Shown piece by piece: positions 51,801 to 61,900 of a DNA stretch of 64,000 bases. Every line of letters starts with the position of its first letter. Within the stretch, counting starts at the first letter, position 1. The translations under genes were made by a program, and so were the position numbers. Where the stretch lies: NCBI RefSeq assembly GCF_028683095.1, contig NZ_JAJUBC010000007.1, positions 124,001 to 188,000 of the forward strand, written 5' to 3'. Under the pieces are notes generated by a model. It was given only the letters and a program-made list of their open reading frames with translations, was not told the DNA's origin and did no database searches. The stretch comes from Enterovibrio gelatinilyticus (lineage in GTDB: Bacteria; Pseudomonadota; Gammaproteobacteria; Enterobacterales; Vibrionaceae).

Positions 51801-52188
51801 GATATTTCCTTCTCTTAACAATTTAAATGAGACCCAACGCCTTGAATACTTAAAGGGTCATCAAGCCGCATGCTGCAAGAATGCTAAGTCTCTTGATTAG
51901 TGGGGTACTTCGGTAAATTAATCTTCTGCTGATTATACTGCTAGAGGTGATTTTTTTAATGTGAAATTTTGCGTGGCTTCACTTTTGTAGTGATATAAAG
52001 CTAAAATGTTAAATTAAAGGAATGTGAAGTTTTTCTTGTTTCTCTCAACTGTAATCCATTTGTGATCGATTGCTGCGCATATACTTGGCATCGAATGCTA
52101 ACTTTTAGGAAAAAGTTCAAGAGGTAGATTGCTTTGGTGATTAATGCAAAAATTGATGCCCTTCAGAATACCTCTAGTTGACTACGGC
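51801..52188. promoter_or_regulatory. Divergent intergenic region between the small protein and the ring nuclease
   Basis: About 390 bp, AT-rich, presumably carrying promoters of both. A short frame running from 52144 into the ring nuclease is a possible N-terminal extension without ribosome site. Confidence 0.4.
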
Positions 52189-53313
52189 ATGAAAAACATC
52201 CTTCTCGCCACTACAGGCGCAAGCCCACAAGTGCTCACTGAAACCTTATTCGCTATTCACCAAAGCGGAAAACCGTTTCCTGATGAAGTCTTTGTCATCA
52301 CCACGCAAAGCGCCAAAACCAGTTTAATGAATGGCCTGTTTAGGGACGGTCATCTACAAGCACTATTCAAAGAGTACGATTTGCCGCCAGTGGTGCTAGA
52401 CGAAAGCCATATCTGGCTGATTGAAGATAATGACGGTAATCCGATTGATGACGCCAAATCTATCGAAGATCAAACCTACATGGCCGATTTCATCACCCGA
52501 AAAGTGTTCTCACTGACGCAAGATGAAAACTGCGCTATCCATGCATCGCTAGCGGGTGGCAGAAAAACGATGGCGTTCTATTTTGGTTATGCCATGTCAC
52601 TGTTTGGGCGAGAGCAAGACACTTTGAGCCACGTATTCGTTGATGACGAATACGAATTTGTTCGTGACTTCTGGTTCCCAACCAAAGAGCCTAAATGGGT
52701 AACAGGCAAAAATGGGCAAGGTGAAGTGGATGTCAGTAAGGCAACGGTCACGCTTGCGGAAATTCCCTTTGTGCGTATGCGAAACTCCATCGACAAATCA
52801 CTCCTCAACAGCATGATGAACTACTCGTTCAGTCAGTCGGTAGGGCTACTCAATGCTAGCCATAGTGATAACCTGAGTGTCACGATCAATCGAGCCGCAA
52901 AAATACTGGAGATTGTGGGCGTAGAGATTACGCTGACACAAAAAGAACTCGCGTTCTATTTATGGCTGCTTGATAAAGGTGAACAAGGCGTCGTGGTCGA
53001 CAGGTACTTTGATAATGACCCCGAACACAGTATCCGCTTTCTGGCGATATATTCAGAAATGGCGTCCGATCCACGTGTGTTTGAAAGTTTTGGTTCGACC
53101 CCAGAAGATTTTTCTGAAGGCAATCATCATTCAATCAAAGGGATGCAAAAGGAGTTTCTGCAACCTTTGAAGTCGTATATCAACAAGAAGATAAAGTCCG
53201 CGCTGCCTGAACAGACCGCATCGACAATAGAAATCATGTCCCAAAAAGACGGTGCTCAAACGCGTTATTGGGTAAATGCTTGTGCAAACAAGCTGACATT
53301 AACAGTCATTTGA
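52189..53313 (+). CDS. CRISPR-associated ring nuclease/CARF protein, NE0113 (Csm6-like) family
   Basis: 374 residues from the ATG at 52189. The start MKNILLATTGASPQVLTETLFAI and the segment AIHASLAGGRKTMAFYFGYAMSLFGREQDTLSHVFV are diagnostic of the Cas_NE0113 CARF family, associated with type III CRISPR and cyclic oligoadenylate degradation. The C-terminal half (about 205-374) has a helix-turn-helix-like region (QKELAFYLWLLDKGEQGVVVD). No Cas10, Csm, Cmr, Cas1 or CRISPR array is visible in this window, so it is an orphan. The frame is open 15 codons upstream, but the family starts at MKNILL. Confidence 0.82.
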   Translation: MKNILLATTGASPQVLTETLFAIHQSGKPFPDEVFVITTQSAKTSLMNGLFRDGHLQALFKEYDLPPVVLDESHIWLIEDNDGNPIDDAKSIEDQTYMADFITRKVFSLTQDENCAIHASLAGGRKTMAFYFGYAMSLFGREQDTLSHVFVDDEYEFVRDFWFPTKEPKWVTGKNGQGEVDVSKATVTLAEIPFVRMRNSIDKSLLNSMMNYSFSQSVGLLNASHSDNLSVTINRAAKILEIVGVEITLTQKELAFYLWLLDKGEQGVVVDRYFDNDPEHSIRFLAIYSEMASDPRVFESFGSTPEDFSEGNHHSIKGMQKEFLQPLKSYINKKIKSALPEQTASTIEIMSQKDGAQTRYWVNACANKLTLTVI

Positions 53314-53342
53314 AGCGTTACTGTAAAACAATGACAAGACAG

Positions 53343-53370
53343 AGCAGCAGGACACCAAAGACCTGCTGCT
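53343..53370. terminator. Hairpin between convergent ring nuclease and glycosylase-like genes
   Basis: AGCAGCAGG pairs with CCTGCTGCT (9 bp, 10-nt loop). It lies between the ring-nuclease stop and the expected original stop of the glycosylase-like gene, as a terminator should. Confidence 0.6.
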
Positions 53371-53380
53371 TACTGTTGAA

Positions 53381-54147
53381 TTAAAGCTGGCTAATTTGTT
53401 GAAGTAGCGCCTGTTTACGCGTATCAATGTGGTTTGGGTTAGTTTTAGTTGAAAGGGCTTCCCTGGCCTTATCACCACAAAAATAGGCGATTCGTTCCGC
53501 ATTTGCGCCCGAAGGTGTGGCAAGCCTGTGAGGATGCGCTCGCGGTTAATCACCCCTTTATCGGCCAAATACAACAATGCACTTTCTACTTGGCCACCCA
53601 ATGGGATATAGATTGCGTCAGAAGCCAGCTGGCTTAGCTCGTCTGAAAGTGTGGTGTCGAGCATTTCTCGTAAGAATGGATGAGTCGTCATACTTGGCGT
53701 ACCACTGTAGTTTTTCCCATCATTAAACACAGGGTAGCGAAGGGCAGAAGTGTAATGGACTTGCCCTTTAAGAGAAGAAAACAACGCCTCACAGCTTTTT
53801 ACGTCTAGCCAAGTTTGAAGACCGACTGCATCAAGCATTTTCACTAAATTTTTGCGCATAGCGCCCGCGAAACTGGCGGTTTCCTTTGTGCCTTTGAATA
53901 TAGACTCAAAATCCTCTCCATTGAACAAGCGCTGCTGGGCTTCAAGTAAAGCAATCTGAGACTGCTGCGCCCCCGGCGTCATGCCACAAATCACGACTTT
54001 TGCGTTTTTGTTGACATATTCAAACGGAGAGTAGTAACAGGATAGTTTACCGCTTTCTCCCAGCAGCAAAGCACTGTTATGAACACACTCAGGCTTCAAA
54101 CAATCTAAACGTTTAATGGTTTCCGCAAATTGATTGAATTTTTGCAT
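53381..54147 (-). pseudogene. Uracil-DNA glycosylase-like gene with a C-terminal frameshift
   Basis: Residues 1-211 (VVICGMTPGAQQ near 51, TSALRYPVF near 133, THPFLREMLD, IPLGGQVESALLYL, ILTGLPH) form a UDG-superfamily-like fold. At GLPH (codon 53515-53517) the frame continues as LRAQMRN, but a one-base shift restores PSGANAERIAYF and then GDKAREALS to a TAA at 53381. That is the expected glycosylase motif (GLPHPSGANAERI). A single C deletion in CCAC(C)CTTCGG explains it. The shifted frame instead runs to 53299. It could be a real mutation or a sequencing error. Confidence 0.75.
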
Positions 54148-54302
54148 CTTAATCTTCCAGTCAAGTAGATTAGGTTTTCCTAAGCACAGAGTGCCATATA
54201 TTCCAAACGGATATTTTTTACAAGCTTATAAACCTCACCCGAATATTCTGCTGCCTTACTATCACTCTTATCGAAACGAACAGTGCCACGTTAGGAGCGG
54301 TT

Positions 54303-55247
54303 ATGTGTAAGCAAGTCAATTACAGCAAATATCAGAAACGAGTAATTAAATTTTTAAGCGACTTCCTGGGTTCTGAAACACCTTTTTCCTATGAACGAAC
54401 GCAAACCAACCACCTAAAAGTATTGATAGATGGCGTTCCAAAGCCGCTGTATACCGGTTCAACGCCGTCGGATTGCAAGTCCATCAACAACTTCATGGCG
54501 GAAGTGAAGCGAGAAGTAAAAGCATCCTTAGCCCCCGTCGAAGAAGAGAAAAAGCCAATACATCTTCCTGCTGTCGTTCAGCGCCAATGCCATGACAAGC
54601 TGATTCAATCCTGTGTCAAATCGCTCAGAACGCGTCTGGATGTGATGAAAACACAGGAAGAATCGAACGTGTTGGCGGCAAAAAATGTCTCTCAAGTGAC
54701 TGATTTCCGGATGGAAGCTACCAAACATGCCATCAAGTTTGCGCTGCAAGCCCGAAAGCAGGGGAGCTATATCAAACCCAAAGAAATGCGTGAGATTGAG
54801 GCCAGGATTCTTAAACACCTGAACTTTATGATGCCAACCATGGCGTATTACGCGGATTTACTGGCGAAAAAAGACAAATACTTACTCACGGCAGCCAATA
54901 CAGAGTTGATGACAGAAACCGCTCAACCTTTGCCGTCGACACTTGTTACTTCGGAGGTCATTGAAGCAGAGCGTCAAGACGCTGAGCCAGAGAGAAAGGT
55001 TCAACCAGAAGTCGTAAAAGTTTGCTCTACTGAGAAAGACTCAGCAACGGAACTCATGGGCATGTCAACAGCAAACCGCGTGTCTTTGCTACGAAAACTG
55101 ACCAAAACACAGGCTTTGACGTTGATTGACGACATCAACCAAGCGGTGGCACTCAACCGTGACGAAGATGTCGCAGCTGTTGTCGCCATGATCAAAGAAA
55201 AAGATCTGCCGTTAGAAGCGATTATCTCGAGGCTTGAAGCTGCATAA
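54303..55247 (+). CDS. Unknown protein with HicA-like N-terminus and charged linker
   Basis: 314 residues. The first 75 residues (RVIKFLSDFLGSETPFSYERTQTNHLKVLIDGVPKPLYTGSTPSDCKSINNFMAEVKREVK) resemble the small dsRNA-binding-like HicA fold, with H47-ish and G residues, but the match is loose. Residues about 100-190 are helical and K/E-rich, then a disordered-looking linker (about 195-250) and a small C-terminal helical domain. No family was recognised. It is the plus-strand gene upstream of the Druantia-like pair with 340 bp between. Confidence 0.65.
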   Translation: MCKQVNYSKYQKRVIKFLSDFLGSETPFSYERTQTNHLKVLIDGVPKPLYTGSTPSDCKSINNFMAEVKREVKASLAPVEEEKKPIHLPAVVQRQCHDKLIQSCVKSLRTRLDVMKTQEESNVLAAKNVSQVTDFRMEATKHAIKFALQARKQGSYIKPKEMREIEARILKHLNFMMPTMAYYADLLAKKDKYLLTAANTELMTETAQPLPSTLVTSEVIEAERQDAEPERKVQPEVVKVCSTEKDSATELMGMSTANRVSLLRKLTKTQALTLIDDINQAVALNRDEDVAAVVAMIKEKDLPLEAIISRLEAA

Positions 55248-55587
55248 GACGAGATAAAGCGTGGATTAAAGAGCAGATAAACTGCAGCTCGCAAATTGCT
55301 GCAATTTATCTGTCTGAAATTTCGTATAGATCAACGTTAAGATCACATAACCATGGTAGAAAAGCCATAAAATGAAGAGCTAACCCTGCCACAATGAAAT
55401 TAAAACACGACGTAACAAAAATTGCTTGTCCAAGAATCTCTTTCTTACAAGCTTACGATTTCCAATCGCACTTTCATTCCAAGTAGATTTACGTGATTGC
55501 TGAGACTTTTTCAAGGCGGATTGGCCAGAGGTTTCAGTCAAGTTTAAGTGTCTTAAAGTAAACAATTTTAAAAGGTTCGGTTAGGTA
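55248..55587. promoter_or_regulatory. Intergenic region upstream of the Druantia-like operon
   Basis: About 340 bp, AT-rich, with only a small unsupported minus-strand frame. It should carry the druH promoter; no operator or structured RNA is recognised. Confidence 0.4.
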
Positions 55588-58500
55588 ATGGTTCCAAGCC
55601 CATTGTATTCAACGTTACGTGAAGTTTTTCAAATTAACGGCCATTCCCTGCCAAGTGGAGTGCCGCTATACCGCTATCGCTGCAATGATGCCCAATATGA
55701 AAAACTTGAGGCACTACTCAAAGCACAGAGCAGGTTCATGAAGTATGGTAAGCGGGCACCAATGTATGTTCATGAAGCATTCTGTCTTTACAGTGCAGAG
55801 TGGGTGCGTCGGAACCACACAACTGGCCATGTTAAATGGTCGGATATAACGGAAGCTCTCGATTGGCCATCATTGACGAATTCAACACTGACCTACCTAA
55901 CGGAAAAAGGCCTTAAGTTTTGGAGAAGACCACTTCGGACTAAAGGAAACAAACCCGCGTATTTGTTGACTCTGGTGCTGGAAGGTGGCCTTCCACTCAA
56001 AATGATTTCTGCAAATGACGGAGCATTGGTTAATTACTTCAGAAAGGTTTTGAACGCTTTTCGCCAATCTACTCAGAAGAGCGTGGACGGATATGAGCTT
56101 GCCTCTAGTTACGACGAATATCTGCCAACCTCACTTCGTAACGATGTTGTTTTCAATCTTGCTGGCGAGTTTTGCTCGGTATTACATCAACAAGCAACAG
56201 AAGCAGATGCTTATCGCACGAATATTGTCGCGAAAATTAAGGACAGTAATTCGCAGTGGTACAAGCAGCTTCCAGTTGTCCTCTCAGAAAAAGAGGCTGA
56301 AGAATTAGCAAAAGCAGTCTTTGCAAATGACACGTCTGCGTCGTCTAGTGTCCGCACCACGATCAAAGTACAACGCGAGTGGGTTAAAGAAGAGGACACA
56401 TGGTTTTGTGAAACAGCATTCAAGTTGCCTTTGCAAGTCAAAAGCAAGGTACTAGAGAATCATTTTAATCTTTGTTCGAATACCACTGCTAGCCGATTAG
56501 TTATCAGCTGCGTTTTTGACGGAGAAGCCAAAACACTCGCTTTGCTGTCCAAAAATGATGATGAGATGTGGAATATCGAAAAGTACGCAGCTGCCAATGA
56601 CATTATCAGTGGTCAAAGTGCATTGAGTGAATTTTCTTTTCAGCTATATGATGGAGGGGCTCAACTAGGCAGCTATGTACCTGTCGGTGGTGAAGCTCTG
56701 TCAGATGAGCTTCCTTGGATACTAGAGCCTCTCAATGAAGATATGACAAGGTTACGTCTATTGGGTAGTGGAAGCCTCTCTGCAAAGTCACCAGTCGTAT
56801 ATTTGGCAATCCCGCTTTCTAATAGCTTTATTACGCTTGATAGTGACGGTGACTTTGGGATCCCTGAAATCATAGACAGCTGTAGTAGGTACTTAACGCC
56901 AGTTAGGGGGGACTATGTTGTCACTCTGGAAGATGGTGTTCGATGCAACATCAAAACTGGTCAGGTTGAAGATGACGTACCTCATTATGTATTTGGACGG
57001 ACAGCATTCAAGAACGTCACAAGCAAATATCCAATTTTCACTGGAGAGCCTGTCGTATACCAAATCAGGGGTACGGACTATAAGAGGTTAGATACTAACG
57101 CGATGGTATGGAGACGGCTGCGACCAGGACAGCCAGAATGGTTCTCCTATGCAGATCGTAAACCATTGGGCAAAGTCGAAATCCGTCAAATTGTTGATGG
57201 TGTTGTTAATTACAGCTCTAAATGCATTGTATTACCAAAGGACGCTAGTATTACCTTGGTTCCAAGGAGTGAAAGTTCTGGCGTAGTTAAGTTCTATGGA
57301 TTTGATGCGGCGACTGTTGATGATCTCAATGAAGGTGAGTTTTACGAAACAGAGAGTATCCGTGTTGAAGGTGAATCTCATCTTTCTGTGGTTTCAAAAT
57401 CTCTATATAAACAGCCTTTAAAGCTGAAAATCACTTGGCCAGATGCAGAGCCAGCTGAGCTTATCATTCCATTCCCAGCAAAGGGAAGCCGATTTACGGG
57501 GCTGGGTAAACAAGTAAGTCGCCTTATTTCAATTGGTCAACTCTTCGGCATGAGAGCTGAAGGCGTTCAAATTGATGGTGATGATGAAAAGTACTGGGTA
57601 GAAGCGGAAAAAAAAGCCACTAACTTGGTAAATCCTCAAACGAACTCAAACCTACTAAAAATTAAGTTTCCGATGATTGCGAAAGGCACTGAGGGGACAA
57701 AAGAGCTTTCTCTTGCCGCAATGCAGCGTCCGATTCAAAGCTTACTTGCTTCATCTAGCGCAACAGAGTCAATCTCGTTGCGTGCTTTTTCTGCTGGAAC
57801 CAGAGAAAGCGTGATAACCGTGGGGCGATATCCCATGCTTCTGACTTCACTGGAAAGTGGGATTTGCTTAACGACTGAATCAATTGAAAACCTGAGCGAG
57901 GATGTTTTTGCGTTTGCCAGCAATTTGGCATCTCCGAACGCTGAGCCTTTAGCGCTTAATATCGAAGAAAATGGCTTTATCAGCCTCCACAACTTGGTTG
58001 GGAAACAGGGAGCATGGCTGATTTATTGTAAGAAAGACGGGGCGATAGTATCCAACCAGATCATTGCTAACAACTTTAATACCACAGTAGAACAACCCAC
58101 GTTTCTGTCCCAATCGCTCTATAACAAAGAAGCCGCGAAAGCATTTGTTGATCAAGAACTAAGCTCATTTGCTTCGAACGCTTGGTATGAACTTTTGAAC
58201 ACACTGGCTTCATTAGAGAGCTTTGATGGACAGAACATTTCAATCCTTCAGGAATTGAAACGAGATAATAAGCACCTTCTTAATTTGCTGCTTCTCTCTT
58301 CTTTCACAGGAAGCTATGAGCAAATCTGGAATTTAGAAAACCAACTTGGGTTCACGTGGGGTGGTATACCTCTGCAGGACTGGCGTGCTGCAATTGAGAA
58401 GCTTGTTCTCGATACCCAAAACGAACACAGCTTTGGCGTACCAATGCTTGCAATGATGCAGTTACCTCTGAGAACGCTCGCACAAAGGGATTGGCGTATT

Positions 58501-58914
58501 CGTAGCGGTGCAAATATCGTTCTTGAATATTTGGCTAATACTATCGGTCAACCCATTGAGTTGGCGAGCAACGCGACAGATATTCAGGTACACAATGCGA
58601 TTCAGGATCTCATCCGACTCGTGGACAATCTTGCCCGAATAGATGGCTTTACCAAAGATATGTACTTCGGTGCTTTGGCTTCTAATCCAGATCTCGCTAA
58701 AGCGGTAAAAAGTTGTTGGTTTAATCGACAGTATTCTATTGAAGTGGAAAATTTAGTGAATCACGTGATGCTATGGGCCGCACTCACGTTGCTAGATGCG
58801 GAGAAAGCAAATCAGCTAGCAAAACTTCAACCATTGCTCGATTTAGCGTACCAACAGGCACCAGAGCACTTTGGCCCAATTTTTAACTATTTCCAAAACA
58901 ACTTGGTGAAATAA
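55588..58914 (+). CDS. druH: STY4851/ECs_5259-family protein, Druantia type III DruH-like
   Basis: 1108 residues, no membrane segment, no recognisable enzyme motif. The start (YSTLREVFQINGHSLPSGVPLYRYRC), HEAFCLYSAEWVRR and WSDITEALDWP segments match my memory of the STY4851/ECs_5259 family, found next to a giant DEAD/DEAH helicase in enterobacterial islands and corresponding to DruH of Druantia type III. Its stop is directly followed by the helicase start (TAAATG), so the two are co-translated. Role in defence is known only genetically. Confidence 0.7.
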   Translation: MVPSPLYSTLREVFQINGHSLPSGVPLYRYRCNDAQYEKLEALLKAQSRFMKYGKRAPMYVHEAFCLYSAEWVRRNHTTGHVKWSDITEALDWPSLTNSTLTYLTEKGLKFWRRPLRTKGNKPAYLLTLVLEGGLPLKMISANDGALVNYFRKVLNAFRQSTQKSVDGYELASSYDEYLPTSLRNDVVFNLAGEFCSVLHQQATEADAYRTNIVAKIKDSNSQWYKQLPVVLSEKEAEELAKAVFANDTSASSSVRTTIKVQREWVKEEDTWFCETAFKLPLQVKSKVLENHFNLCSNTTASRLVISCVFDGEAKTLALLSKNDDEMWNIEKYAAANDIISGQSALSEFSFQLYDGGAQLGSYVPVGGEALSDELPWILEPLNEDMTRLRLLGSGSLSAKSPVVYLAIPLSNSFITLDSDGDFGIPEIIDSCSRYLTPVRGDYVVTLEDGVRCNIKTGQVEDDVPHYVFGRTAFKNVTSKYPIFTGEPVVYQIRGTDYKRLDTNAMVWRRLRPGQPEWFSYADRKPLGKVEIRQIVDGVVNYSSKCIVLPKDASITLVPRSESSGVVKFYGFDAATVDDLNEGEFYETESIRVEGESHLSVVSKSLYKQPLKLKITWPDAEPAELIIPFPAKGSRFTGLGKQVSRLISIGQLFGMRAEGVQIDGDDEKYWVEAEKKATNLVNPQTNSNLLKIKFPMIAKGTEGTKELSLAAMQRPIQSLLASSSATESISLRAFSAGTRESVITVGRYPMLLTSLESGICLTTESIENLSEDVFAFASNLASPNAEPLALNIEENGFISLHNLVGKQGAWLIYCKKDGAIVSNQIIANNFNTTVEQPTFLSQSLYNKEAAKAFVDQELSSFASNAWYELLNTLASLESFDGQNISILQELKRDNKHLLNLLLLSSFTGSYEQIWNLENQLGFTWGGIPLQDWRAAIEKLVLDTQNEHSFGVPMLAMMQLPLRTLAQRDWRIRSGANIVLEYLANTIGQPIELASNATDIQVHNAIQDLIRLVDNLARIDGFTKDMYFGALASNPDLAKAVKSCWFNRQYSIEVENLVNHVMLWAALTLLDAEKANQLAKLQPLLDLAYQQAPEHFGPIFNYFQNNLVK

Positions 58915-61900
58915 ATGACGCAGAAAAGACACCTAGAATTTGCTCCACTACTAGAACAACTACAAAAACGTTCGGAGCGTTCAGTCGTCAGCCAATACGC
59001 TTTTAAAAGTAAAGCGTTAACATCATTTCTTCGCAGCGCCCTGTCATCGGCACCTGGATCCGAAGGGGCCTTGATGGCTGATCCCGTATTTGAAGCAATG
59101 TTCCCTTGGCAGCAATCTGATGAAACCATGCTTTCGCTGAAAGGCGGGCTTTTGTCAGATCACCTTGTTGAAGTGCTTAAAGGCATTGATGCACCTTTTA
59201 AACATCAGCTCACCGCCTGGCATTCAATTCTGGACGAGGGCAAGTCGACACTAGTCAGCAGCGGCACGGGTTCAGGCAAGACCGAGTGTTTTATGGTGCC
59301 AATTCTCGAAGATTTAGTCCGCCAACAAAAAACGCGTAAAAGCAAACTGGTCGGAACTCAGGCTTTATTTTTGTACCCACTTAACGCCCTGATTAACAGC
59401 CAGCAAGAGCGTTTGTCTAAGTGGACGAAAGACTTCAATGGTGATATTCGCTTTGCTTTGTTTAACGGCGAAACAGAGCGTTATCGCTCTAAAGTGAAAG
59501 ATAAACAACTGGATCATCCGGAACAGGTACTTAGCAGGGAAGAGTTGTGGGATTACCCGCCTTCAATTCTAGTTACGAACGCCACCATGCTGGAGTACAT
59601 GCTGGTCCGTAAAGAAGATGAACCATTGATTGAACAATCAAAAGGTATGTTGAAATACATCGTTTTGGATGAGGCTCATACCTATGTTGGTTCACAAGCT
59701 GCAGAGCTGGCATTGCTTTTACGCCGCGTCATGCAAGCTTACGGTGTAGGCCCAGGAACAGACTTTCCTGTACAGCTTATCGCAACGTCAGCAACTATTG
59801 GAGAGGACACGCCCGAAGGTAATAAAACGCTTGCCAAGTATTTAGCTGCATTAGCAGGCGTTGAAGAGGCTGAAATTGATAACAAAGTGAAGATTGTTAG
59901 GGGTTATAGAGACATTCCGAAACTTCCTTCCATTGATGTTGCCAAACTTGATTTTCCATTCGGCGAGATTGAACGTTTCAAATCTCTTCCGAGAGAAGAA
60001 CTTTACTCCCTGTTGGGTACCTACGCATTAACTAGGCTATTGCGTCAGCTATTCTCGAATGAGCCTAAGGTACTAGAGCAATTTCAACTTACGCCGATGC
60101 CGGCTTATCAACTGTCGACATTGCATCGAGTGGCAAAATCAATTGAGCCATTGATTACCAAACAGCAGGTCTTGTCAGTTCTCGATCTCATGACGTTTGC
60201 GATGCAGGAGGAAGCCTTCACGCCACTTCGTATGCATGCGTATCTTCGAACGACTGCTGGGCTTTGGGCCTGTAGCAACTCGGATTGCTCGCACAAGCAT
60301 GAGACGCTTAACTCGACAGATTGGCACTTCGGGAAAGTCTACACAGACTTAAAAAACCAATGTGACTGTGGTGCGCCCGTATTTGAGTTAGTGAGCTGTC
60401 AGGGTTGTGGTACGTCTTATTTGGCGTGTGAAGAAAAGGTACATCAAGGCTATACATACATTCGTCCTCGCGTCTTGGATTTCGATGAAGATGAATTTGT
60501 ACTTGATATCGAACAGCCTGAATCCGAAGCCGATGACGAAATTGGCGGCAGCGGCTTTGAGCGCATGATTGGTGAAGGAGGTGACTCTTTCAAGCTAGGT
60601 GTTGAAAGCGCGAATTTTGGTCTGCTGTCCCCGAAGGACGGAAGTGCAACAAACATTGGTTTGCTGCGACCGATCCAATCAGTCGACGATGGAGACACTC
60701 GCAGCCATTTCCGCTGTGGATGTTGTGGAGAAAAAGAAACCAAGAACGGCGGATTATTTCGATATGCCCGACTTGGCGCCCCTTTCTTCTTAGGTGACAT
60801 GATCCCTACCATGCTGGATTTTTCTCCCGCTCCTGAAGAGAAAGAACAACGTATGGGGCCAAGCAAGGGTAAACGTCTTCTGACTTTTACAGACTCTCGT
60901 CAAGGTACTGCTCGAATTTCAGCGCGACTACAACAAGATGCTGATCGAAATACGCTTCGAACGCTTACTTATCATGAGCTGACGGATCCATCTGCAAGTG
61001 GGGATGGTAACAACTTTATCTCCGAGCTTGAGCCGCTTTGCAAAGAACTTGATAGTCAGCCTATGACAGCAATGATTGCCTCAGTGATTAGGAAGTTTCT
61101 CAATGGGGAAGAAGTACCTGCTAATGAGCGAACGATGCTTGAATCGCTCCCATCAATGTTGCCGATGTGGGGTAAAACAGAGTACCTAGAGCCGTTTCAA
61201 CAGGCTTTAAAAGGCACAGCTAAAGCATCAGGGCTGATGTTGCCGTGGAAAGCAATGGCACAACAATTAGCCAATAGCCGCGCCGATTTTGACACAATGC
61301 GCGGTCGCTTGAACAAGCTATCAGGTCTTGACCTAGATAAAGAGCAATATGCGGATTTTTGCCTGTACACAGAGTTTGGTCGTCGTCCTAAAAAAGCCTG
61401 GTCACTGGAAAGCTTAGGCTTGGTATCGGTTCAATATCCTGCACTTGAAAAGATCATCAGTGTTCCAGATGAGTGGAAACAACTGATCATTGAACCTGAT
61501 GTTCAAGTGGGGGAATGGCGTAACTTCTTAAAGATTATTCTCGATTTCTATCTTCGTGAAAACAGTGCTGTGTTCTTCGACAACGAACACTACCAGCGTT
61601 GGATGGGTGCTCGCTTCCCGAGAAAAATTATTCGAGGTCCAGCCGTTGACGTCGCAGAGCAGCGTCGTGATTTGCTATGGCCGAAATTCAGAAAAATGAG
61701 CTACAACCGGATCATCAAACTACTTATAGCGGCGTTTCCAAAGATCATTGGAGAAGACGTATTTTGGCGCGATACGGTGAATGAATTGATGTCCAAAGCG
61801 TGGGACGCTATCAAGCCTATGCTTCATGAGCTTGAGTCCGGTTATCAGCTGAACCTGAAAGAACAAGTGGTTTTTGCTGCACCGAAAAAGGTATGGATCT

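Noticed and set aside
52144-53313. Evidence for a full type III CRISPR locus around the ring nuclease
   Set aside because: No Cas10, Cas1/Cas2, Csm/Cmr-like proteins and no repeat-spacer array could be found by reading both sides.
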